The notes beneath the pieces were generated by a model. It was not told the origin of the DNA. It did no database searches and saw only the letters and a list, made by a program, of their open reading frames with translations. Source: JASLEW01 sp035544875 (lineage in GTDB: Bacteria > Acidobacteriota > Thermoanaerobaculia > Multivoradales > UBA5704). From it: a stretch of 64,000 nucleotides of DNA. This document shows positions 33,507 through 43,181 of the stretch, piece by piece. The stretch spans positions 147,916 to 211,915 of the forward strand of contig DASZZP010000062.1 of assembly GCA_035544875.1 (NCBI GenBank), written 5' to 3'. Both the position numbers and the translations under genes were made by a program. Numbering within the stretch: the first letter of the stretch is position 1; each line of letters starts with the position of its first letter.

Positions 33507-35363
33507 ATGGCTCCAGAGTCCCCGCCCCTGCCGCCGCTCATCATCGCGGGGATGCACCGCTCCGGCACTTCTCTGGTCGGCGCTTTCCTGAACGCGGCGG
33601 GGGTCGCCCTGGGCGAGCGGCTGCTGCCCGGCAACGCCACCAATCCGGACGGCTATTTCGAGGACGCAGAGATCGTCGATCTGCACCGCCGCATGCTGTG
33701 CGCCGCAGTTCCCGGCGACGACGGCGGCCACCCGGACTGGGGCTGGAGCGAAAGCGAGCGGCTGGACCGCGGGCGCTTCGTCGATTTTGCCGGCGAGGCG
33801 GCGGCGCTGATCGCCGCCCGCGCGGGCCCGCGGCCGTGGGGCTGGAAGGACCCGCGGACCACCCTTGCCCTCGACTTCTGGGACGGCTTGGCCGGCGGCG
33901 CCCGCTACCTGCTGCTCTACCGCTTTCCCTGGGAGGTCGCCGATTCGATGCAGCGCTTGGGGGCGGCCGTCTTCCTCGACCATCCCGGCTACGCTCACCG
34001 CATCTGGCGCTTCTACAACCGGCACCTGCTCGATTTCCATCGCCGCCACCGCGATCGCTCCATGCTGCTCAGCGCCGATGTTCTGCTGCGCGACCCTGAT
34101 CAGCTGGCGACGCTGCTGCGCGAGCGTGCACACCTCTCGCTGCCCGGTTTGGCGCCCTCCTTCGCGCAGTTGATCCGCGGCGACCGCTTCGTGGCGCAGC
34201 ACCGAGACGATCCGATCGTCCGCCTGGTGGCGACCACCACGCCCGCGAGCATCGAGGTGCTGCGCGAGCTGGATCACCAGGCCGACCTGCCGGGTGCCGA
34301 GCTGTGGGAGCCACTGCCGGAGGCGCCGCGGCCGCGCCGATCGCTCCCGGCGGCCGCAGCAGAACCTGCGGCTGAGCAAGCACCGCTCTCGATCGTCATA
34401 CCCTGCTGCGACCATGGCGAGTTCTTGATCGAGGCGCTGGCCAGCGTCGAGCGCGCGGTGGCTCCGCCTTACGAGCTGATCATCGTCAACGACGGCTCCC
34501 GCGAGGCGCGGACTCTGGAAGTGCTGGCGGCGCTGCGCCGGGCGGGCTACACGGTCTTGGACCAGGAGAACCAAGGCCTCTTCGCGGCGCGCAACCGCGG
34601 CATCGCCGCCGCCCACGGCCGTTACATCCTGCCGCTCGATGCCGACAACCGCCTGCGGCCAGGATTCGCCGCCGCGGCCCTCGCCGTGCTCGATCACTCG
34701 CCGGCGGTGGGCGTTGTTTACGGCGGACGTTACGAGTTCGGCCTGCGCACCGGCGAAGCCGCAGTGCCGCAGTTCGACCTCGACCTCTTGCTGACCGGCA
34801 ACTACATCGATGCCTGCGCCGTGTTCCGCAAGCAGGTCTGGTCGGAATGCGGCGGCTATTCAGCCGGCTTGCTGGGCTGGGAGGACTGGGAGCTCTGGAT
34901 CGCGGCCGCGGAGCGCGGCTGGGACTTCCACCGCCTGTCCGCGATCACCTTCGACTACCGCGTGCGCCCCAACTCGCTACTCACCCCCCTGCGGCGCGAG
35001 GAGACCGGGCGGGTCATCCAAGAAAGGATCGTCCAAAAGCACCGCGAGCTCTACCTGCAGCGGTTACCCGAGGTCCTGATTCGCGTTCAGCGGCAGGCGC
35101 GCTCGGCGGCGGAGCTAGCCCGCACGCTGCAAGACCTGACGCTGGAGAGGGACCGCCTGGCGCAGGAGAACCATTCCCTGATGAACCTGCGCGACCGCCT
35201 CGCCGACGAGCGCGACCGCCTCGCCGACGAGCGCAATCGCGTCTATGGCGAGCTGGAACGCTGGCGCTCGCGGGTGGCCGTCATGGAGGGCACCAGGGCG
35301 TGGCGGCTGCGCCTCCTGCTCCAGCGTGTGCGCCATTGGCTGCAGCCGCCGCACCGTCCTTGA
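33507..35363 (+). CDS. Fused sulfotransferase and GT2 glycosyltransferase
   Basis: A 618-residue bifunctional protein. The N-terminal 250 residues look like a PAPS-dependent sulfotransferase: IIAGMHRSGTSLVGAFL is the 5'-phosphosulfate loop, then PDGYFEDAEIVDLH, WGWKDPRTTLAL and YLLLYRFPWEVADSM. Residues about 300-540 are a family 2 glycosyltransferase (LSIVIPCCDHGEFLIEALAS, IIVNDGSREART, metal site LPLDADN, LLGWEDWELWIAA). A coiled coil follows (residues about 550-600), with three RLADER-type heptads at about 35200-35245, and a basic tail. The ATG at 33507 is supported by the promoter at 33390-33419 and gives the usual short lead to the GMHRSGTS loop. It suggests a sulfated glycan. Confidence 0.87.
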   Translation: MAPESPPLPPLIIAGMHRSGTSLVGAFLNAAGVALGERLLPGNATNPDGYFEDAEIVDLHRRMLCAAVPGDDGGHPDWGWSESERLDRGRFVDFAGEAAALIAARAGPRPWGWKDPRTTLALDFWDGLAGGARYLLLYRFPWEVADSMQRLGAAVFLDHPGYAHRIWRFYNRHLLDFHRRHRDRSMLLSADVLLRDPDQLATLLRERAHLSLPGLAPSFAQLIRGDRFVAQHRDDPIVRLVATTTPASIEVLRELDHQADLPGAELWEPLPEAPRPRRSLPAAAAEPAAEQAPLSIVIPCCDHGEFLIEALASVERAVAPPYELIIVNDGSREARTLEVLAALRRAGYTVLDQENQGLFAARNRGIAAAHGRYILPLDADNRLRPGFAAAALAVLDHSPAVGVVYGGRYEFGLRTGEAAVPQFDLDLLLTGNYIDACAVFRKQVWSECGGYSAGLLGWEDWELWIAAAERGWDFHRLSAITFDYRVRPNSLLTPLRREETGRVIQERIVQKHRELYLQRLPEVLIRVQRQARSAAELARTLQDLTLERDRLAQENHSLMNLRDRLADERDRLADERNRVYGELERWRSRVAVMEGTRAWRLRLLLQRVRHWLQPPHRP

Positions 35364-35503
35364 GGGCCGTGCCCGAGGGCGAGGGTGGGCCCTCCGTCAG
35401 GACGTGTGCGATGCCTCCCGCCCCTGAGTTACACTACGCCCTCATTCGGGCCGCGTCTGGAACCTGCTGGCCCGGGCCGCCGCTTGCTGGCCCTGGATGG
35501 TCC

Positions 35504-36199
35504 ATGACCCACTGCGCCGCCGAGCAACAGAGCTGGAACCATCACTGGCGCGCCCTGGTGGGCGAGCGCCGGCTCTTCGGGCAGCTGGCTTCCGCGGTGC
35601 GCAAGCTGCTCCTTGCCCGCGCCGTCCGCCACTACACCAATCGGTTCTTCGCTAACCGCGGGCTGTTCGTGGAAGCAGGCTGCGGCAGCGCCGAGTCGTC
35701 GGCGCGGATCCGCCGCCTCGAACGCAAGCTGGTGGGCGTCGACTTCTCGCTCGCGGCCTTGCGGCTGGCGCGCCAGCAGAGAGTCTTCGACGGCCTGCTT
35801 TGCGCCGACATCCGCCGCCTGCCGTTTCGCGACTCCGTGCTTGCCGGTCTCTGGAACCTCGGCGTCATGGAGCACTTCGCGCCGGCCGAGGCGCGGCGGA
35901 TCCTCGACGAGTTCCACCGCGTCATGAAGCCGCGGGCGGCCGCTCTCCTCTTCTGGCCACCGACCTTCGGGCTGTCGCGCTGGGCGCTGGCGCCGGTGGA
36001 ATGGACGCGCAGCCGCCTGGCCGGCAAGGAATTTCGCTTTTTCCCCGACGAGGTCAACCGCCTGCCGTCGCGCCGGGCGGCGCGGCAAGCCCTGCAGGCG
36101 ACCGGGTTCGAGCCGGTCCGCCTCGATTTCAATGCGCGTGACGGCTTCACGCACCTGGTGGTGGTGGCTCGCAGGTCCGAGACCCGATTCCAGACATGA
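35504..36199 (+). CDS. Class I SAM-dependent methyltransferase
   Basis: A 231-residue methyltransferase. LFVEAGCGSAESSARI is motif I, followed by VGVDFSLAALRLARQQ, ADIRRLPFRDSVLAGLWNLG and VMEHFAPAEARRILDEFHRV, the usual order for enzymes acting on glycans or lipids. ATG 35504 is chosen because the product begins with the SWNHHWRAL element and an upstream in-frame ATG (35412) precedes a -10-like TACACT. The stop overlaps the ATG of the next gene by four bases, so it is coupled to the GT2-GT-C fusion. Confidence 0.83.
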   Translation: MTHCAAEQQSWNHHWRALVGERRLFGQLASAVRKLLLARAVRHYTNRFFANRGLFVEAGCGSAESSARIRRLERKLVGVDFSLAALRLARQQRVFDGLLCADIRRLPFRDSVLAGLWNLGVMEHFAPAEARRILDEFHRVMKPRAAALLFWPPTFGLSRWALAPVEWTRSRLAGKEFRFFPDEVNRLPSRRAARQALQATGFEPVRLDFNARDGFTHLVVVARRSETRFQT

Positions 36200-38691
36200 A
36201 GCTCTCGGTGGTCATCGCGGCGTACGACGAGGTGGCCAACATCGAGCCTCTCACCCGCCGGCTCGCCGCGTCGCTGGCCACGATCCCCGAATGCTCGTGG
36301 GAGCTGATCTTCGCGGTCGAGGGCGAGGACGGCACTCACGAGGCGCTGCAGCGGCTGGCGCCGGAGATCGCGGGGATGCGCATCCTCTACCGCCGCGAGC
36401 CCGCCGGACTCGGCGCCGCTTTCCGGCGCGCCTTCGCGGCGGTTGCCGCCGACGCCGATTACGTGGTCACCATGGATGCCGACCTCAACCACCAGCCAGA
36501 GGAGATCCCGCGGCTGCTCGCCGCGGCGCGGCGGCTGGACACCGACGTGCTGGTGGGATCGCGCTTCGTCTCGGGCAGCGAGGTCGAGGGCATACCGTTC
36601 TGGAAGCGGTCGCTCTCGGGCGCGATCAACCGCCTGATGTCGCGGCTCTTCGGGCTGCGCGTGCGCGACAAAACCTCGGGGTTCCGCATCTACCGCGCCG
36701 CCGTGCTGCGCCGCCTGCGCTACCACAACGACGCCTTCGCTTTCCTGCCCGAGCTGTTGATCCGCGCCGGCGCCGCCGGCTACCGCGTCGGCGAGGAACC
36801 GATCCACTTCCGCTACCGCCGCAGCGGCCAGTCGAAGATGGCCTTGTGGCCTACCAGCGTGAGCTACCTTTCGCTGCTGCGCGGCGCCTTCGACAGCTGG
36901 ACGTGGGCGGCGCTGGCGCTGCTGGGGCTCGGAGTGGCGCTGCGCGTCGCCACGGCCTTTCCCAGCCACAAATACCCCGCCGACGCCGACTGCGTCCTGC
37001 CCGGCCTGGCTGCGCTGCGGCTGCTGAACGGCCATCCGCCGGTCTTCTTCGGCTCGCTCCGGATCGGCGCGGTCGGCAGCTACCTGCTGGCCCTGCTGTT
37101 CGCGCTCTTCGGCGTCTCCCGCACCACCTTGGCCACGGGCCCGGCCATCGTCGACGTCGCGCTCCTCGTGGTCTGGTACCTGTTCCTACGCGAGCTCCTG
37201 GGCAGCCGGCTGGCGCTGCTCGGCCTTCCCTTCGCCGCCGTGCCGCCGCCGGCGTTCACCTTCTGGACCTACATGCCGAACGGCTATCCCGAGACGCTGC
37301 TCTTCTGCGCCACCACGCTCTGGCTGGCGGCGCGCCTGGCGCGCGGCGACGAGCGCCGGTGGACGGTCTTCGCGCTCGGCCTGTCGCTCGGGCTCGGGTG
37401 GTGGAATTCGCCGCAGACGCTGGGCTGCGCCCTGCCCGCCCTCCTCTGGCTGGCCTGGCGCCGGCCACGGCTTTTCGCTCGCCCGCAAGTCGTTCCGCTG
37501 GCCGTCCTGGCGCTGCTTCTCGGGGTGCTGCCCTGGATCGCCTTCAATGTCCGCTACGGGCTGGCCTCGCTGCACGATAACTTCGCAATCCGGCCGGCGC
37601 GAGGCCTGGCGGCGGTGCTCGACAATGGGCGCGACCTCGTCACCGACAAGCTCCCCGAGATGATCGCCTCGACCGACCCCGAGAAGGGCCTCAACCCCGC
37701 CAATGCCGTGCAGCTCATGCTGCGCCTGCCCACCATCCTGATCTCCGCCGGCGCCGTCCTGTTCGCGCTCGCCATCGCCCCGCTGCTCCGGCGCCGGGCC
37801 AGGGCGACCAGGCGGCTGGACGGGAGCGGCGGTGGCGGCCGGGACGCCGGCGACGGGCCCGACCTGCCGGCGGCAGTGGATGCCCTGGCGGGGCACGCCG
37901 CCGCGGAGCGCGAACGCCAGGCCTGGCCGCTCTTCGTCCTGCTGGTGCTGGTGAACGTCGCCCTGAACCTCTTTTCCGGGGCGGGGGAGCTGCGCGGGCT
38001 CACCGTGCGCTACGTGCTGCCGCTCTACCTCATCGTGCCCGCCCTGCTTGGGCTGTCGCTCGCCCGCGTCGCCGTCCGTTCGCGGGCGTTCGCCGGCTTG
38101 CTGGCCGGCGCGGTCTTGCTGTTCAACGCCGCCGGCACCTTCTGGCCCTGGACGCCGACGCGCCAGCGGTGGGCCGCCAACGGCGCCAGCGACGAGCGCA
38201 TGCTGCACCTCTTCGAGCGGCAGCGAGTGACGGCCGTGCTCGGCCCCTACTGGCTGGTCTACCCGATCAACTTCTTTTCGCACGAGAAGATTCTGGGCAT
38301 CCCGCTCGAAGCCAACGCCGACTACCGCCACGAAATCGAGCGGTTGCCGCGCACTCCCTTGCGCTGGGCCCTGGTGGGCTACAGCGCCGCCGAGCTCCAG
38401 CGCTGGGCGCGCCGGGCGGGGATCGACGGGGCGGTGGCCACCCTCTCGAGACCGTCCGCGCTGGTCCTGCCCAACAGCGATCTGCCCGCCGAGCAGTTCT
38501 GGCGGCGGATGTCGGCAGCCTGGGAGGAGCGCTTCAACTCGCCGGCTCGCGATTCGCCAGCCGCTCGGGCAGCAGCGGCAGCGAAGTTGGCATCGGGAGC
38601 GCGCGACGCAATGTCTGCGGCGGGCGCGCTGGCCGCTCCCGGCGCGGGCCGCGCCGCGCCGGCGCCGTTTCGGAGCTCTGATCGCCGATGA
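36196..38691 (+). CDS. GT2 glycosyltransferase fused to a GT-C-like membrane domain
   Basis: An 831-residue protein. Residues 1-230 are a dolichol-phosphate-mannose-synthase-like GT2 (KLSVVIAAYDEVANIEPLTR, PAGLGAAFRRAF, metal site TMDADLNHQPEE, VGSRFVSGSEVEG, GFRIYRAAVLRRL). From about residue 235 it continues as a polytopic membrane protein homologous to the one at 31525-33186 (HKYPADADCVLPGLAAL, LFALFGVSRTTLA, YPETLLFCATTLWLAARL, VYPINFFSHEKILGIPL). Such a fusion could both load polyprenyl phosphate with a sugar and use it on the periplasmic side. Start and stop overlap the neighbouring genes by four bases each. The last 70 residues are Ala-rich and disordered. Confidence 0.88.
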   Translation: MKLSVVIAAYDEVANIEPLTRRLAASLATIPECSWELIFAVEGEDGTHEALQRLAPEIAGMRILYRREPAGLGAAFRRAFAAVAADADYVVTMDADLNHQPEEIPRLLAAARRLDTDVLVGSRFVSGSEVEGIPFWKRSLSGAINRLMSRLFGLRVRDKTSGFRIYRAAVLRRLRYHNDAFAFLPELLIRAGAAGYRVGEEPIHFRYRRSGQSKMALWPTSVSYLSLLRGAFDSWTWAALALLGLGVALRVATAFPSHKYPADADCVLPGLAALRLLNGHPPVFFGSLRIGAVGSYLLALLFALFGVSRTTLATGPAIVDVALLVVWYLFLRELLGSRLALLGLPFAAVPPPAFTFWTYMPNGYPETLLFCATTLWLAARLARGDERRWTVFALGLSLGLGWWNSPQTLGCALPALLWLAWRRPRLFARPQVVPLAVLALLLGVLPWIAFNVRYGLASLHDNFAIRPARGLAAVLDNGRDLVTDKLPEMIASTDPEKGLNPANAVQLMLRLPTILISAGAVLFALAIAPLLRRRARATRRLDGSGGGGRDAGDGPDLPAAVDALAGHAAAERERQAWPLFVLLVLVNVALNLFSGAGELRGLTVRYVLPLYLIVPALLGLSLARVAVRSRAFAGLLAGAVLLFNAAGTFWPWTPTRQRWAANGASDERMLHLFERQRVTAVLGPYWLVYPINFFSHEKILGIPLEANADYRHEIERLPRTPLRWALVGYSAAELQRWARRAGIDGAVATLSRPSALVLPNSDLPAEQFWRRMSAAWEERFNSPARDSPAARAAAAAKLASGARDAMSAAGALAAPGAGRAAPAPFRSSDRR

Positions 38692-40730
38692 ATCGTCCAT
38701 CGGCCGCCCACCCGCCACACCCTGGCGCCTCGGCACGGCGCTTCGCCCCTCTGCTGGCTCTCGTCTTGCTGGTGGCTGGGACTCTGCTCTACCTGCCGAC
38801 CTTCCGCTCGTCGTTCGCCTACGACGACATGGATCACCTGAACCTCATCGGCGACGCCCTGGCCGGCAAGGCGGGCTTCTGGACGACCGTCTTCACGCCC
38901 CACCTCGAGCACCTGCTGCCGCTGGTCGACATGGTCTTCTATGCCGCGGTCTCGCTGTTTGGCGTCAAGGCGCTGCCGCTGCGGCTGCTGGTCTTCCTCG
39001 TCCACATCGCGGCAGCCTGGTTCATGGGGCTGGTGGCCAAGCGCTACGGTGGCTCGGCGACCGCCGGCTTCGCGGCCGGCCTCGCCTATGTCCTGCCGAC
39101 GGGCTTCTCGTCGATGTGGATCTGGCTGCTCAACGGCGCCGGGGTGCCGCTCTTCCTTTTCGGCCTCACCGGCGCGGTGGCGGCGGTGGCCTACCGCGAC
39201 CGGCTCGGGCCGCTGCGCAGCGGCCTGCTGGCCGGCGCCGGCGTCCTCATCGCCGCCGCCTCCGAGAGCACTCTCGTGCCGCTGCTGCTTTTCCCGGCGC
39301 TGCTCGCCGAGCTCGAGCGCCGCCAGGGCGGCGGCCCGGCGGCGCCGCGCCGGCTGCCGGGCGCCTTCGCCGCCTTCTGCCTGCTGGTGATGGCGGGCAC
39401 CACCGCCCTCGCCACGGTCCTCTTCCACCGCATTTACCATGGCAGCTTCAACCTCGAGCTCCGCCACGGCATCCTGCGGGGGCTGTTCCTGCTGCTGGTC
39501 GCTCCCTTCCGCTTCCTCTGCCCCGGAGTGCCGCTGGCCCGACCAAGCGATCCCGGCTACACCACCCCGGTTTCCGGCAGCTTGCTCGGCATCGTGTTCG
39601 CGGCAGCCTGCGCCGCCCTGCTCGTCGCCCTCTGGCGGAACGCGCCGCGCCGCCTCATCTGGGTCGCCGCCCTGGCCGGCGTCGGCCCAATCCTCGAGAT
39701 CTTCTTGGTCGGGCTGGGCCGCGCCAACACCACCTTCCCGGACATCTACGAGGCAGACCGATATTTCTTCACCCTGCTGCTGCCGATCTGCTTGCTGATT
39801 GGCGCCCTGGCAGAGGGGCTTCGCCAGGTCATTGCGCCGTGGCCGGCCGGGCGCCGCAAGGTCCTCCTCGCCTGCCTGGCGATCAGCTTGACGGCGGAGT
39901 GCTGGCTGCACCGCCAGGCGCTGCTCAACCGCATTCCCTTCGAGATCTTCGACCGCCACGAGCGGCGCATCGCCCAGCTGGCGCGGCTCGACGACGACCT
40001 GGCCCAAGCCGCCCGGCGGCTGGCGCCCGCGGAACCGCCGCTCACCCTGCCCGACACCAATCTCTGGTTTCCGGAGGTGCACAATGGGCGGGTCTCGACG
40101 CGATTGCTCCTCCACGGCATCCGGCACGGCATTCCGGGCGTGCAGCTGGGCGGCCCCGCCGTCTCGGCGCGCGACGAGCGGCTGCTCAACCCGGTCCTCG
40201 CCCGCTGGGCGGAAGAGATCGGCGAGCCCACCCCCTATCTGTCGATCGTGCACGGCAGGCTGGTCAATGCGCGCATGACCTCGCTGATCGACTTCCGCCA
40301 GGACCCGCAGTCCCTGGCGGTAGTCAACGGCTTCTACGACTGGGAGGGGAGCAGCCGCTGGATGGGGGAACGCGGCGAGCTGCGGATCCAGCTGTCTTGC
40401 CCCCAGCTGTCGTTCGTGCTCACCGCGCCGGTCTCGCTGGTCCGCAAGCTCTTCCCCGAGCGGCCAGCGATCGAGGTGCGGGTGACGGCGCTCGACGAGG
40501 AGTCGGGACGCGCGGCCAGCCTGGGCAGCCTGAGCGTCGGCGGCGACGGGATCGAAACCTATCCGCTCGACGCCACTCCGCTGCTGCGCTATGTCGGCGC
40601 CGGCCGCTTGACGCGCCTGATCCTGGAGGCATCGCCGGTCTGGCAGCCGCGGGCCGTGCTCGCCGGGTCGCTCGACCCACGGCTGTTGACCGTCCGGGTC
40701 TTCGCGGTAGGTTGCGGCGCGCACTCCTGA
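38688..40730 (+). CDS. Polytopic membrane protein with C-terminal soluble domain
   Basis: A 680-residue inner-membrane protein with about ten helices. The first periplasmic loop has FRSSFAYDDMDHLNLIGDAL, an acidic pair like that of GT-C enzymes. The C-terminal 250 residues are soluble (LTLPDTNLWFPEVHNG, FYDWEGSSRWMG, LRIQLSCPQLSFVLTAP) and look beta-rich. The family was not recognised beyond this. It is coupled by an ATGA overlap to the GT2-GT-C fusion and ends the operon that starts at 33507 or 35504. A role in glycan assembly is inferred from context. Confidence 0.75.
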   Translation: MNRPSAAHPPHPGASARRFAPLLALVLLVAGTLLYLPTFRSSFAYDDMDHLNLIGDALAGKAGFWTTVFTPHLEHLLPLVDMVFYAAVSLFGVKALPLRLLVFLVHIAAAWFMGLVAKRYGGSATAGFAAGLAYVLPTGFSSMWIWLLNGAGVPLFLFGLTGAVAAVAYRDRLGPLRSGLLAGAGVLIAAASESTLVPLLLFPALLAELERRQGGGPAAPRRLPGAFAAFCLLVMAGTTALATVLFHRIYHGSFNLELRHGILRGLFLLLVAPFRFLCPGVPLARPSDPGYTTPVSGSLLGIVFAAACAALLVALWRNAPRRLIWVAALAGVGPILEIFLVGLGRANTTFPDIYEADRYFFTLLLPICLLIGALAEGLRQVIAPWPAGRRKVLLACLAISLTAECWLHRQALLNRIPFEIFDRHERRIAQLARLDDDLAQAARRLAPAEPPLTLPDTNLWFPEVHNGRVSTRLLLHGIRHGIPGVQLGGPAVSARDERLLNPVLARWAEEIGEPTPYLSIVHGRLVNARMTSLIDFRQDPQSLAVVNGFYDWEGSSRWMGERGELRIQLSCPQLSFVLTAPVSLVRKLFPERPAIEVRVTALDEESGRAASLGSLSVGGDGIETYPLDATPLLRYVGAGRLTRLILEASPVWQPRAVLAGSLDPRLLTVRVFAVGCGAHS

Positions 40731-40814
40731 GAAGTGCGCAGCTCGTTGCGGGAGGCGTGTGGCGAGTGCTACCATGACACATAGCCGGAGAGCTATTTAA
40801 GAAAGGGTGTCCCC

Positions 40815-42839
40815 TTGTCTCCTACCCGCAGCGTCCGACCTGGCAAGACTTTCCGACCTGCACCGCGTGATCGGAGGCGCTCGCGCGCCCTCCCGGCGGC
40901 GCTGGTCTGCGCGCTCGTCCTCCCCTGCCTCGCCGCGGCGCAGCAGCCGCTCCTGCCGCCCTACAAACCCGGATTTGGCAATGCCCAAAACATGCCCATC
41001 GTCAAGTTCCCGGGCTACGGGACCGTGATCGGCAGCAAGCCGATCATGGCCGACCTCGGGCTGACGCCGGGCTTCCGCTCGATCATCTTCGCCACTCGTA
41101 ACGCGAGTCCCACGCCGCACACCTTCTGGCTTTTCGTCATCCAGCACAACGCCAACGGGAGCTGGGGGCTGGCGCCCGGCTGGCCGCAACCACTGCCGTC
41201 TCATGCCTACTCGAGTCCCGCCATCGGCGACATCAACGGCGACGGCATCCCGGAGATCGTGGTCGGCTACGGATCGACATCGGAAACCAGCAATCCGGGC
41301 GGGATCCGCGCCTACTCCCGCAACGGCACAATGCTCTGGGACGTGCCCGGCGGCGCCGCCGGGCTGCCTCCTGCCGGCAGCTTTCAGGGCCCGGACGGCC
41401 TCGAGCACGATCCCGTTCAGTCGACGCCGGCGATCGGCGACATCGACGGCGACGGTAATCCCGAAGTGGTGTGGGGCGGCCTCGACCACCATGTCTACGC
41501 CGTCGACGGCGCCACCGGCACCCCCAAACCCGGCTGGCCCGTCGACGTCGGCGACACCGTCTTTTCCTCGCCGGTGCTCTACGATCTGCTCGGCGACGGC
41601 AAGCTCGAGGTCATCATCGGCAGCGACGCCTACTTCACGAATCCTCCAGGCGGCTGCATGAACGTCTTGCGCTTCGACGGCACGCGAGTCAACCCCTGGC
41701 CGAAGTGCATCGACCAGGTGGTCAGCAACTCGCCCGTCGTCGCCGACATCGTCGGCGATGGCAGGCCAGCGATCATCCATGGCACCGGCACTTTTTGGGG
41801 CCCCCCCAACCAACCGGGCACTCCCACCCATGCGGTTTATGCCTGGCACGCCGACGGCACCGCGCTCAGCGGCTGGCCGGTCGCAGTGGGCGGCCAGGTC
41901 AACTCCACGCCGGCGATCGCCGACCTCGACGGCGACGGGGTGCCGGACGTCATCGTCACCGACGACAACAAAGGGCAGTCGCCCAACCACGTATACGCGA
42001 TCAAGGGCAACGGCACCATCATGTGGACCGCGCAGCCCAAGGACTTCTTCGGCATGACCCTTTCCGCCGGCGAGCCGATCGTGGCTGACATGCTGGGGAG
42101 CACCCCGGGCCTCAACGTCCTGGTGCCCAGCAACGGCGAGGTCGTGGTCTTCGACGCTACCGGCGTCCAGCTCACCGAGACCAGCCCCCATCAGCAGCCG
42201 CAAAAGCTCTCTTTCGCCGCCCAGTCCTCGGTGGACAACGTTGCGGTGGGCGAGCTCGAGACCAATCGCAGCCCCGGCCAGAAGATCGACGTCCTGGTGG
42301 TTTCGGCCGAGCCGTTTGGCGGCGGCGCTCCCCCGCCCGATACCGTGGTTCACGTCTGGAACCCGGTCAACCGGACCGAGACGCCGCCGTGGGGTCTCTG
42401 GCGTCATTCGCCGGACAGGCTGGGAACCACCAACAGCCATCTCGACTGCACGACCGACAGCTCGGCAGCGAACTTCTTCACCGTGCAGCCGTGCCGGGTG
42501 GTCGACACACGCAATGCGCCGGGCCCCTACGGCGGTCCAGCGCTCGCCAACAATGTCCTGCGCGACTTCGTGATCGGCGGGAAGTGCGGCATTCCAGCAA
42601 CCGCCAAGGCCGTGTCGGCCAACGTCACCGTGCTCAACAGTACGAACAGCGGCGATCTCCGATTCGGGCCGGGCTGCCGGCCGCCCAGCGCCTCAACGAC
42701 AGTCTGGGTCGGCGGAGAGACCCGTGGCACCGAGGCTGCCTTCGCACTCGACGCCAAGGGCGTCGCCACCCTCCACGCGCTGGTTGCAGGAAATGGCACC
42801 GTGCACGTGTTGGTCGACGTCAACGGCTACTACCAGTGA
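40815..42839 (+). CDS. Secreted FG-GAP-repeat protein with PCRVVDTR module
   Basis: A 674-residue exported protein. The signal sequence is residues about 22-43 (LPAALVCALVLPCLAAAQQ). Calcium-binding FG-GAP repeats of an integrin-like propeller are clear: AIGDINGDGIPEIVVGYG, IGDIDGDGNPEVVWGG, IADLDGDGVPDVIVTDD and others. Residues about 550-674 are a separate module that begins FFTVQPCRVVDTRNAPG and ends VHVLVDVNGYYQ, also found in the protein at 45593. The TTG start has AAAGG about eight bases upstream; no other start fits the signal peptide. A weak promoter, TTGCGG (40746-40751), 18 bases, TACCAT (40770-40775), may serve it. It may be a surface adhesin or glycan-binding protein. Confidence 0.83.
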   Translation: MSPTRSVRPGKTFRPAPRDRRRSRALPAALVCALVLPCLAAAQQPLLPPYKPGFGNAQNMPIVKFPGYGTVIGSKPIMADLGLTPGFRSIIFATRNASPTPHTFWLFVIQHNANGSWGLAPGWPQPLPSHAYSSPAIGDINGDGIPEIVVGYGSTSETSNPGGIRAYSRNGTMLWDVPGGAAGLPPAGSFQGPDGLEHDPVQSTPAIGDIDGDGNPEVVWGGLDHHVYAVDGATGTPKPGWPVDVGDTVFSSPVLYDLLGDGKLEVIIGSDAYFTNPPGGCMNVLRFDGTRVNPWPKCIDQVVSNSPVVADIVGDGRPAIIHGTGTFWGPPNQPGTPTHAVYAWHADGTALSGWPVAVGGQVNSTPAIADLDGDGVPDVIVTDDNKGQSPNHVYAIKGNGTIMWTAQPKDFFGMTLSAGEPIVADMLGSTPGLNVLVPSNGEVVVFDATGVQLTETSPHQQPQKLSFAAQSSVDNVAVGELETNRSPGQKIDVLVVSAEPFGGGAPPPDTVVHVWNPVNRTETPPWGLWRHSPDRLGTTNSHLDCTTDSSAANFFTVQPCRVVDTRNAPGPYGGPALANNVLRDFVIGGKCGIPATAKAVSANVTVLNSTNSGDLRFGPGCRPPSASTTVWVGGETRGTEAAFALDAKGVATLHALVAGNGTVHVLVDVNGYYQ

Positions 42840-43181
42840 GGAGTCGGCCGCCAGATCAGGCCGATCGCTAGCGTACGGGCCGCGGGGTGGCTCGCCAGAT
42901 TGTGCCAGCGCCGGGCGCAAGAACAACTGTCACGTCGACCGCGGCTGCCCGTTGGGGGGAAATGGCGCGCCGATGATTCGGCGGATTGGCCCCGCTGGCT
43001 GTGGTTGCAGATCGACGATGTTTTCAGAGGCTTCATTAGGGCAGCCGGAGACTCGGCCACGCTCGACGAGGCATGGGTTCCAAGTGCGGCGCGTCGCACT
43101 CGGCGGCCTCGCCGGTTTCGCGGTCTGGCAGCAGCTCGCGCCGGCTTCCGCGGGCTCAAGGTCTCCGAGTATATTGACCGG
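42840..43181. other. Intergenic region before the leaderless GT-C gene
   Basis: No gene is supported in these 342 bases, although frames stay open because of high G+C. The only clear signal is TATATT at 43170-43175, six bases before the GTG start at 43182, with a weak TTCCGC at 43146-43151 as a possible -35. Confidence 0.45.

Noticed and set aside
37186..38736. A 516-codon antisense frame opposite the GT2-GT-C fusion
   Set aside because: It has no membrane or domain pattern, and the sense gene is well supported.
42840..43181. An N-terminal extension of the GT-C gene back to about 42900
   Set aside because: The added 94 residues look random and the TATATT promoter lies inside them, so the GTG at 43182 is a better start.
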